Assembly (NCBI GenBank): GCA_016874775.1
Contig: VGTJ01000041.1
Coordinates: 1-35,314 of the forward strand
DNA length: 35,314 nucleotides
Direction: 5' to 3'
Source of the DNA: Deltaproteobacteria bacterium
Lineage (GTDB): Bacteria > Desulfobacterota > Binatia > Bin18
The notes under the pieces: generated by a model
What the model was told of the DNA's origin: nothing
The model's database searches: none
What the model saw: only the letters and a program-made list of their open reading frames with translations
Program-made: the position numbers and the translations under genes
Part shown: one piece after another, positions 28,537 through 35,314 of the stretch
Layout of the letters: each line of letters begins with the position of its first letter
Position numbering within the stretch: the first letter of the stretch is position 1

Positions 28537-28866
28537 ATGGCCGATCACTTTTACCCCGCTGATGGAATGAAGGACCTCAAGAAACTGCGCGATCTCAAGC
28601 CGGACACGTTCAAGGCTTTTGTCGAATTCGACAAGAAAGCGTTTGAAGAAGGCGCACTGAATGTGAAGACGAAAGAATTGATCGCCGTTGCGGTTGGACA
28701 TGTTACCCAGTGTCCCTACTGCATTGATGTTCACACCAAGAAAGCGATCGCAGCAGGAGCGACGGAACAGGAAGTCGCAGAGAGTATCTTTGTCGCAATG
28801 GCATTACGAGCTGGTGGGTCATTTGCGCATAGCACCGTGGCGATGCATGCGATGGAGCATAAGTAA
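28537..28866 (+). CDS. Carboxymuconolactone decarboxylase/AhpD-like protein
   Basis: A 109-residue all-helical protein of the CMD/AhpD family. ATG at 28537 follows aaggag at 8-9 bp. The AhpD-type redox site is complete: CPYCIDVHTKKA with C59-x2-C62 and H66, preceded by ELIAVAVGHVTQ. Such proteins act as small disulfide-linked peroxidases or reductants. Family length is about 100-115 residues, so it is full length. It is monocistronic and flanked by the heptamer array 28474-28508. Confidence 0.88.
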   Translation: MADHFYPADGMKDLKKLRDLKPDTFKAFVEFDKKAFEEGALNVKTKELIAVAVGHVTQCPYCIDVHTKKAIAAGATEQEVAESIFVAMALRAGGSFAHSTVAMHAMEHK

Positions 28867-28930
28867 GTCTGGATCTGAATAGTCACGCAGTGAGCCGGGA
28901 ACAGGGAGGGCCTGGTCTCGGCGCTGCTTA

Positions 28931-29281
28931 CTAACGAAAAAATTTCGCCGGAGACTTCTTTTTCCGTGCTGGATGGCCGCGATAGTGGATGATCGGGTAG
29001 CGGTCTTTGTATTTCGGAGGTTGAGTTTTTCGCCAGATGTAGAAAAGCCCAGCATACACGGCAACAATTATCGCACCAATACCAATGTCTCTGCTCCGTG
29101 TGAAAAGATACCCAATGCTCACACCAAAGCAGAGGACCACGAAAAAATATTTCACGTACTTGCCCACCGTAGCGCCTATCGTCGGGGACTCTTTTGTATG
29201 ATCAGCGCTGACAAAAGTTCCTTTCGAAGGTATCGGCCAAAGAGAAAGGGGGTTCAACCGGCTGTTCAGGAAAAATGACAT
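28931..29281 (-). CDS. Small two-helix membrane protein, unknown
   Basis: 116 residues if it starts at ATG 29281 (MSFFLNSRLNPLS); a longer frame to 29365 exists. Two hydrophobic segments, KYVKYFFVVLCFGVSIGYLF and IGIGAIIVAVYAGLFYIW, are separated by a short charged loop. The C-terminus is basic (HPARKKKSPAKFF), so both ends are likely cytoplasmic. No family is recognised. The Shine-Dalgarno is weak (aggtt), and the gene is divergent from proS. Confidence 0.5.
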   Translation of the reverse strand: MSFFLNSRLNPLSLWPIPSKGTFVSADHTKESPTIGATVGKYVKYFFVVLCFGVSIGYLFTRSRDIGIGAIIVAVYAGLFYIWRKTQPPKYKDRYPIIHYRGHPARKKKSPAKFFR

Positions 29282-29358
29282 ATCGCATAACCTACACGAT
29301 TTCACTCCGATAATGAAAACTCCCACGGCTACATTTTTCACTCTTCCGGTTGCCCGAC

Positions 29359-29386
29359 TTGACACCTTTCCCTTGCACTGTCTAAT
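29359..29386 (+). promoter_or_regulatory. Sigma-70-like promoter of the proS operon
   Basis: TTGACA (29359-29364, exact consensus), a 16-bp spacer, and TCTAAT (29381-29386, 5 of 6). Transcription would start near 29393, about 33 bp before the proS ATG. Confidence 0.6.
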
Positions 29387-29425
29387 GTTCCCGCAATTAC
29401 TATTACTTGCGGTAGAATATTATCC

Positions 29426-31144
29426 ATGCGTTATCGCCATACGTTGATTCCTACCCTTCGGCACGACCCCGCTGAGGCGGAAGTCATTAGTCACAAACTT
29501 CTCGTTCGTGCGGGACTGATTCGCCAGGTTGCTCGCGGGATTTACGATTTTCTCCCGCTCGGGCTGAAGGTCGTACGTAAAGTCGAAAACATTGTCCGCG
29601 AAGAAATGAATCGTGCTGGTGCTCAGGAAATCCTCATGCCAGCCGTCTGCCCGGCTGAGTTATGGCAAGAAAGCGGACGCTGGGAACATTACGGCAAAGA
29701 ATTGCTCCGTATTAAAGATCGGCATGAGCGAGACTTCTGTTTCGGACCGACACACGAAGAGGTCGTCACCGATATCGTGCGACGCGAAATCCGTTCGTAC
29801 CGAGACCTGCCATTAAATCTGTACCAAATTCAGACCAAGTTTCGCGATGAAGTGCGTCCCCGCTTTGGCCTGATGCGTGGGCGCGAATTCATTATGAAAG
29901 ACGCCTATTCCTTTCATACTGACTTTGCCGATTGTCAGCGCGAATACCAAAACATGTATGACACATATCGCCGCATTTTCGATCGTTGTGGGCTGACATA
30001 TCGTCCAGTCGAAGCCGATACCGGTGCGATCGGTGGCACTCTGTCACATGAATTCCAAGTGCTCGCCGACTCTGGCGAAGATGCCATCGTCAGTTGTGAT
30101 AAGTGTACCTACGCCGCAAATGTCGAGAAAGCTGAAATACGGACTCGTCCAGAGTCTAGTGTCCAGGGTTCAGCGTCGTCTGCATTAAAGAAAGTGCATA
30201 CGCCCGACCAACGCACGATCGAAGAAGTCTCGACATTTCTCGGTGAGTCTCCAGAACGATTCGTCAAAACGTTGATCTACGTCACAGATACGGGAGCCGT
30301 CATTGCCGCCATGATTCGTGGTGATCACGAACTGAGTGAGCCGAAGCTCAAGACAGCCCTTGGTTGCCAGTGGGTCGCACTCGCGGATGAAGACACTGTT
30401 GTTCGCACCACGAATGCACCAATCGGATTCGCTGGCCCGATTGGTATCAAAGCCACACTCGTCAGCGACAACACCTTGCGTGGCGCTGTGGGCATGATCT
30501 GTGGCGCGAATGAACGTGATTATCATCAGACTGGTCTCGATTTTGGACGAGATCTCGGCAATGTACGGTTTGCTGACCTACGACAAGCACGAGCTGGAGA
30601 TGCATGCCCACGGTGTGAATCTGGCATCTTTACCACGCATCGTGGGATTGAGGTTGGGCAAACGTTCTATCTCGGGACAAAGTATAGTAAGGCCTTAAAT
30701 GCCACCTATCAGGATGCACAGGGGCAAGATCACCCCATGGAAATGGGCTGTTACGGTATTGGGATCACGCGGACGGTTGCCGCGGCGATTGAGCAGCATC
30801 ATGATGCAGATGGTATTCAGTGGCCGCTACCACTAGCTCCAGCTTCTGTACAAATTGTCCCGGTCAACTGGGATGATGAACAGAGCCGGACAACAGCAGA
30901 AGGCATTTATACGCAACTCCTCACTGCTGGTATTGATGTTCTGCTTGATGACCGGAGCGAGCGTCCAGGGGTCAAATTCAAGGATGCTGATTTACTCGGT
31001 ACGCCACTGCGCGTCACCATTGGGCCAAAGTCGCTCGCCCGAGGTATGGTGGAATTGAAGCGGCGAACAGAAAAACAAGGAACCGAAGTCGGGGTTGGGC
31101 AAATCGTCGAGACGCTCATCACGCTCAGCCGGGAAAATCACTAA
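29426..31144 (+). CDS. proS: Prolyl-tRNA synthetase
   Basis: A 572-residue class II synthetase of the bacterial (long) type. It charges tRNA-Pro in the cytosol. Class II motif 1 lies in GAQEILMPAVCPAELW, motif 2 in FRDEVRPRFGLMRGREFIMKDAYSF, and motif 3 in GIGITRTVAAAIEQ. The YbaK-like editing insertion (about 225-400) is present with FVKTLIYVTDTGAVIAAMIRGDHE. A C-terminal anticodon-binding domain follows, with DVLLDDRSERPGVKFKDADLLG. The TAA overlaps the pyrF start by one base (TAATG), so the two are translationally coupled. Confidence 0.95.
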   Translation: MRYRHTLIPTLRHDPAEAEVISHKLLVRAGLIRQVARGIYDFLPLGLKVVRKVENIVREEMNRAGAQEILMPAVCPAELWQESGRWEHYGKELLRIKDRHERDFCFGPTHEEVVTDIVRREIRSYRDLPLNLYQIQTKFRDEVRPRFGLMRGREFIMKDAYSFHTDFADCQREYQNMYDTYRRIFDRCGLTYRPVEADTGAIGGTLSHEFQVLADSGEDAIVSCDKCTYAANVEKAEIRTRPESSVQGSASSALKKVHTPDQRTIEEVSTFLGESPERFVKTLIYVTDTGAVIAAMIRGDHELSEPKLKTALGCQWVALADEDTVVRTTNAPIGFAGPIGIKATLVSDNTLRGAVGMICGANERDYHQTGLDFGRDLGNVRFADLRQARAGDACPRCESGIFTTHRGIEVGQTFYLGTKYSKALNATYQDAQGQDHPMEMGCYGIGITRTVAAAIEQHHDADGIQWPLPLAPASVQIVPVNWDDEQSRTTAEGIYTQLLTAGIDVLLDDRSERPGVKFKDADLLGTPLRVTIGPKSLARGMVELKRRTEKQGTEVGVGQIVETLITLSRENH

Positions 31145-31950
31145 TGGTACATCTCGCATGGCCATTTCTGACTTCACGCCAAAGTGAAGTCCGGCAGCGT
31201 TTGATCTTTGCCCTTGATGTGGCCTCCATGGCTGAGGTCAAGGAATACGTCTCACTGCTGAAAGACGAGGTTGGCCTCTTCAAGGTCGGCAAACAACTCT
31301 TTTTACATGGCGGCCCGCAAGTTGTTCGCTTTATTCAGAATAAAGGCGGCGAAGTTTTTCTCGACCTCAAGTTTCACGATATTCCCCGCACCGTCGCTCG
31401 TACTGGTGTCGAAGCCACCCGGTTAGGGGTGCGGATGTTTGATCTCCATGCCTCGGGCAGTTCAGAAATGATGCACCAAACGCTCGTCGACGTAAACAAA
31501 GTGTGCAGAACTGAAAACCTGCGACGCCCCAAAATTCTCGCGGTAACGGTCCTCACGAGCTTGAACAAAGAGGACCTCAAACGAACGGGCGTCGTTACCG
31601 GTGTCGAAAACCAAGTGGTGCGGTTAGCTAAATTAGCGCAGGAATCAGGTATGGATGGCGTTGTTGCCTCGCCAATGGAAATCGCCCGCATTCGTCGCGA
31701 GTGTGGAAAGAACCTGTTGTTAGTTGTCCCTGGAGTGCGCTCGCAAGGTGAAGCCTGGGATGACCAAAAGCGCGTGCTGACGCCGGAAGAGGCGATGCGC
31801 ATTGGTGCCGACTACCTGGTCGTGGGGAAACCCATTCGCGATGCCAAAGATCCCCGCGAAGCGGCCCGACAAATTGTCCGCGAAATGGAACACGGACTGG
31901 AATCAGGTCGAGGCGCGACGCGACTTTTTCGGCGAGACTCGCGCCGCTAA
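31144..31950 (+). CDS. pyrF: Orotidine 5'-phosphate decarboxylase
   Basis: A 268-residue TIM-barrel decarboxylase making UMP from OMP, the last step of pyrimidine synthesis. LIFALDVASM, the catalytic FLDLKFHDIP (K76 and D79 of the D-x-K-x-x-D set) and LLVVPGVRSQG are visible, and the phosphate loop GADYLVVGKPIRDAKDP is present. It is about 25 residues longer than the usual 230-245; the extra is an N-terminal stretch (MVHLAWPFLTSRQSEV) and an Arg-rich tail. The start overlaps the proS stop, which supports this longer start. Confidence 0.94.
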   Translation: MVHLAWPFLTSRQSEVRQRLIFALDVASMAEVKEYVSLLKDEVGLFKVGKQLFLHGGPQVVRFIQNKGGEVFLDLKFHDIPRTVARTGVEATRLGVRMFDLHASGSSEMMHQTLVDVNKVCRTENLRRPKILAVTVLTSLNKEDLKRTGVVTGVENQVVRLAKLAQESGMDGVVASPMEIARIRRECGKNLLLVVPGVRSQGEAWDDQKRVLTPEEAMRIGADYLVVGKPIRDAKDPREAARQIVREMEHGLESGRGATRLFRRDSRR

Positions 31951-32022
31951 CGCAAAAAGTTTTCTTGACAGAGGGCAAGGACCTCGCTAACAAGTGACAC
32001 CAGAGGAGGCAGAGCAGAAATC

Positions 32023-32418
32023 ATGGCTGAGAACCTCAAGTTTTCCGAAGATCATTTGTGGGTACGAGTCACGGGCAACCGTGCTCAAGTCGGTCTTTCG
32101 GAATATCTCCAAGACGAACTCGGAGAAATTATTGCAGTGGAGTTGCCGGACGTAGGAGACGTCCTTGAACGTGGTGAGAGTTTTGGTGAAGTCGAATCGG
32201 TGAAAACCGTCTCAGATCTTCTCGCTCCCATCAGCGGAACCATTTCAGCAACGAATACAGATTTGGAAGATCAACCTGCATTGGTCAACGAAGATCCCTA
32301 TCGTGAAGGGTGGTTGCTCGAAATTGAATTGAGCGACAAAACTGAACTTGAAGACCTGATGGACCCCGATGAATATGAGGACTTCACAGAAGGTGGTGGT
32401 GACGGCGACGACGAATAG
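32023..32418 (+). CDS. gcvH: Glycine cleavage system H protein
   Basis: A 131-residue lipoyl-domain protein. It carries the aminomethyl group between the P, T and L proteins. The lipoylation site is VESVKTVSDLL with K61; EDHLWVRV and the LVNEDPYREGWLLEIEL strand are typical. The C-terminus is an acidic tail (DPDEYEDFTEGGGDGDDE) longer than usual. gcvT, gcvP and lpd are not in this window, so it is either an orphan H protein or serves in lipoate transfer. It follows pyrF by 72 bp and may be in the same transcript. Confidence 0.93.
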   Translation: MAENLKFSEDHLWVRVTGNRAQVGLSEYLQDELGEIIAVELPDVGDVLERGESFGEVESVKTVSDLLAPISGTISATNTDLEDQPALVNEDPYREGWLLEIELSDKTELEDLMDPDEYEDFTEGGGDGDDE

Positions 32419-32442
32419 TCTGCCAAGGACAACACGCTGAGA

Positions 32443-32808
32443 CTACCGAGGGAGTTCAGCATCCGTAGTGGACTCATGGGTCCTGTCACTAACAGTCTCG
32501 TCTCTTCCTTGCTCCGGCGCCTCAGATGAACCCCGGAATAGATAGAGGAATTCTCCCTTTCTCGCGAACTTCAGTTCTTCCCGCACAACTTTTTCTAGAT
32601 ACCGATTGTCCGTTTTCAATCGACTAATGCGATCTCGAAGATCTTTGTTTTCTTCCAACAGCGCGACCGCTGTGGATTCAAGCGAGCGTTGTTCCTGGCG
32701 CAAACTCCACAAATGGACAAATCCATGTTCCCCAATCGCAGTGGAAAGCGCTAACAGGACATACGAGAGGAGAAGCGTCGGGAGCCACAGTTTTTTAAAT
32801 ATACGCAT
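32443..32808 (-). CDS. FtsB/DivIC-like septum formation protein
   Basis: About 121 residues from ATG 32808 (MRIFKKLWLPTLL); an ATG at 32826 and a TTG at 32853 are alternatives, and none has a clear Shine-Dalgarno. A single transmembrane segment (about 7-24) is followed by a coiled coil (RQEQRSLESTAVALLEENKD LRDRISRLKTDN, about 38-68) and VVREELKFARKGEFLYLF, the FtsB/DivIC signature. It should bind FtsL and FtsQ in the divisome. It is divergent from eno; in many proteobacteria ftsB follows eno on the same strand. Confidence 0.8.
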   Translation of the reverse strand: MRIFKKLWLPTLLLSYVLLALSTAIGEHGFVHLWSLRQEQRSLESTAVALLEENKDLRDRISRLKTDNRYLEKVVREELKFARKGEFLYLFRGSSEAPEQGRDETVSDRTHESTTDAELPR

Positions 32809-32822
32809 AATTTGTAGAATAG

Positions 32823-34169
<1,347 letters not shown>

Positions 34170-34319
34170 GAATGATTAAATTTTTTTCACAATGTGACGA
34201 TTTTTTATTGCGGGATGAATGATGATCTGCTACAAAGATCGACGAATGGAGCTTCGCTTCACAAAAAAATATCATAACGAGGGGTTCCCACAACTCACTC
34301 AGAAAGATAGGAGGTCTCT

Positions 34320-34424
34320 ATGGCAGCAGCAAAAAAGAAAGTCGTGAAGAAAGCAGTGAAGAAAGCCCCCGCAAAGAAGACCGCTTCAAAGGCGAAGAAG
34401 AAAGCCCCCGCAAAAAAGAAGTAA
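34320..34424 (+). CDS. Lys/Ala-rich histone H1-like miniprotein (34 aa)
   Basis: A 34-residue frame, MAAAKKKVVKKAVKKAPAKK then TASKAKKKAPAKKK, behind a very strong ribosome site (taggaggt, 6 bp). About half the residues are lysine, with repeats of the KKAPAKK type seen in histone H1 tails, AlgP and bacterial HU extensions. It probably binds DNA or RNA. It has its own A/T-rich upstream region (34170-34319) and a near-perfect terminator. The minus-strand frame over it is a shadow. Confidence 0.75.
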   Translation: MAAAKKKVVKKAVKKAPAKKTASKAKKKAPAKKK

Positions 34425-34466
34425 CCTAAAAATCGAACATCCCTAAGAAGCGAAGCGATCCGAAAG

Positions 34467-34500
34467 AAAAAGGCCCTGAATAAGGGCCTTTTTCTTTTTC
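34467..34500 (+). terminator. Rho-independent terminator of the Lys/Ala-rich gene, bidirectional
   Basis: aaaaaggccct (34467-34477) and agggccttttt (34483-34493) are perfect 11-bp complements with a gaata loop and a tttctttttc tail. The A-rich left side means it could also end the minus-strand gene that stops at 34515. Confidence 0.88.
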
Positions 34501-34514
34501 TCCACCATTCTTCA

Positions 34515-35087
34515 TCAGTCGATACGAATACACGCGCCACGTGGAATATCACTACGAGCGCGGGCGACCCAGAGCTGGAAGCGGCAAGTGAGTTGCTTGG
34601 CCGTCGTTTGAAATGAGGCGCCGGGCCGTGAGAATTCTTCGACCATGAGACGGTTCAACATCTCAGAAGTCACAATCCCACCGCTCAGGAAACGACACGA
34701 GGATTCCGGAGATTTCCCGGCAATCGCTGCACGAAATTTCTCAACCGCCTCTGCACGTTGATAACGCCACCCACCAGTCTGTCCAGTAAAGTCGAGAAAA
34801 ATCCATTGCGTATCTGGCAACGGCAGTCGCCGCAATGGAGCACGCACCAGGGTCTGATAGGCGATCTGCTCAAATTGTGCGGTTTGTCGTTCAAGGTTAC
34901 GTGCCAAGGCGTGTTCAGAGAGCCCAGTTGCACTCAAGCGTGAGCCGACCGCCTGAGACGAGTAGAGCAACGGATTGTCATGTCCCAGAACCCGCCGACT
35001 CTTCTCCGCCATCGATAGTTGCGCAAATGCTTCTTTCAAGCGAGCACACTCTGCATCGTAACGTGCGCGATATTGAGTAAAGTTCAT
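34515..35087 (-). CDS. Hypothetical protein, 190 aa
   Basis: A soluble, Arg-rich protein starting MNFTQYRARYDAECARLKEA (a second ATG lies one codon upstream at 35090). It appears mainly helical in the first 60 residues; TQWIFLDFTGQTGGWRYQRA and FLSGGIVTSEMLNRLMVEEF look like conserved cores, and LTCRFQLWVARA closes it. No family, metal site or catalytic motif is recognised. No Shine-Dalgarno is seen. It is convergent with the Lys/Ala-rich miniprotein across the shared terminator. Confidence 0.55.
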   Translation of the reverse strand: MNFTQYRARYDAECARLKEAFAQLSMAEKSRRVLGHDNPLLYSSQAVGSRLSATGLSEHALARNLERQTAQFEQIAYQTLVRAPLRRLPLPDTQWIFLDFTGQTGGWRYQRAEAVEKFRAAIAGKSPESSCRFLSGGIVTSEMLNRLMVEEFSRPGASFQTTAKQLTCRFQLWVARARSDIPRGACIRID

Positions 35088-35143
35088 CATCGCGGCGCAC
35101 TGTAGAAGATTGCCAATCGCAAGGCAAGGGAATACTGGAACAG

Positions 35144-35175
35144 CCGCAATTGCGGTCCCAACACTGCCAGAGTGT
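35144..35175. repeat. Two short palindromes
   Basis: ccgcaattgcgg (35144-35155) and acact-gccag-agtgt (35161-35175). They lie upstream of the hypothetical gene's start and before the hairpin array. No gene is seen from 35091 to the window end. Confidence 0.45.
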
Positions 35176-35194
35176 CAGGCTGAACGAAATAAGC

Positions 35195-35302
35195 TACCAC
35201 GGCCAGAGGCCGTGGTATTAAGAAGGCCCCTCCGAAGGGGCCGAGCACATTCCGAAGCCCCCGCTGGGGGCGGTAACTCTTAGGAAGGCCCCGCTGGGGC
35301 CT
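35195..35302. repeat. Tandem array of G/C-rich hairpins with about 30-bp spacing
   Basis: Four perfect stems: taccacggcc/ggccgtggta (35195-35217); ggcccc/ggggcc (35225-35242); gccccc/gggggc (35257-35271); and aggcccc/ggggcct (35286-35302). Centres are about 27, 30 and 30 bp apart. The last three are each preceded by a gaa word, and the last two share the loop gct. The array meets the window edge and may continue. Confidence 0.7.
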
Positions 35303-35314
35303 CTATACGGTTAC

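Noticed and set aside
34208-34236. Promoter TTGCGG-17-TACAAA upstream of the Lys/Ala-rich gene
   Set aside because: Only 3 of 6 and 4 of 6 matches in A/T-rich DNA where such matches are common.
34295-34552. Phe/Ala-rich minus-strand frame over the Lys/Ala-rich gene
   Set aside because: It is the complement of the AAG/GCC codon repeat and has no ribosome site.
35195-35302. CRISPR array at the window end
   Set aside because: The stems are similar but not identical repeats, there are no unique spacers of constant length, and no cas gene is present.

Overview
No rRNA, tRNA or phage genes are seen. The protein families point to a free-living Gram-negative bacterium of the deltaproteobacterial, Binatota or Tectomicrobia kind. 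These are a DUF1329 exported protein, many acyl-CoA and crotonase enzymes, desulforedoxin-like miniproteins, a BolA/Grx4 pair, and a proS-pyrF-gcvH block. That placement is inference from gene content; no marker gene fixes it.

Layout. 1-5.4 kb: edge of a possible transposase, a SnoaL-like protein, a crotonase, a tight DUF1329/DUF309/DUF4124 trio with overlapping ends, and a branched-chain aminotransferase. 5.4-6.2 kb: a gene remnant and dispersed hairpin repeats. 6.2-9.0 kb: flavin reductase and a chemoreceptor. 9.0-11.2 kb: repeats including a MITE-like element, a Rieske ferredoxin, a YgfZ-like folate-binding protein and a desulforedoxin-like miniprotein. 11.2-17.1 kb: amidohydrolase, crotonase, acyl-CoA ligase, crotonase, a second desulforedoxin-like miniprotein, BolA and Grx4, all on the plus strand. 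17.2-28.3 kb: Uma2, then minus-strand genes for a deacetylase-like protein, fatty acid desaturase, ThDP enzyme, isoaspartyl peptidase, two acyl-CoA dehydrogenases, a cupin and a DUF4143 ATPase. 28.5-35.3 kb: CMD/AhpD-like protein, proS, pyrF, gcvH, ftsB-like, eno, a 34-residue Lys/Ala-rich protein, a hypothetical protein and a tandem hairpin array running to the window end.

Metabolic theme. Three crotonases, an acyl-CoA ligase, two acyl-CoA dehydrogenases that look like the two halves of a heteromer, a desaturase, a ThDP enzyme and small redox proteins suggest oxidation of fatty or alicyclic acyl-CoA compounds. The genes are scattered, not one pathway operon.

The most unusual signal is between the genes. 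At least eleven places carry degenerate tandem arrays whose period is 7 bp (8 bp in two). The unit sequence differs from place to place (CGTAATN, NNNTCAG, GGGGCTN, AAGTTCA, CTRAYAA, RCGTRAN and others), but the period and intergenic position are the same. Many arrays are followed within 15-160 bp by a second array that is the reverse complement in type, giving long imperfect hairpins. One array has become the last codons and stop of a protein gene. Dispersed palindromic repeats of several other families share the same gaps.
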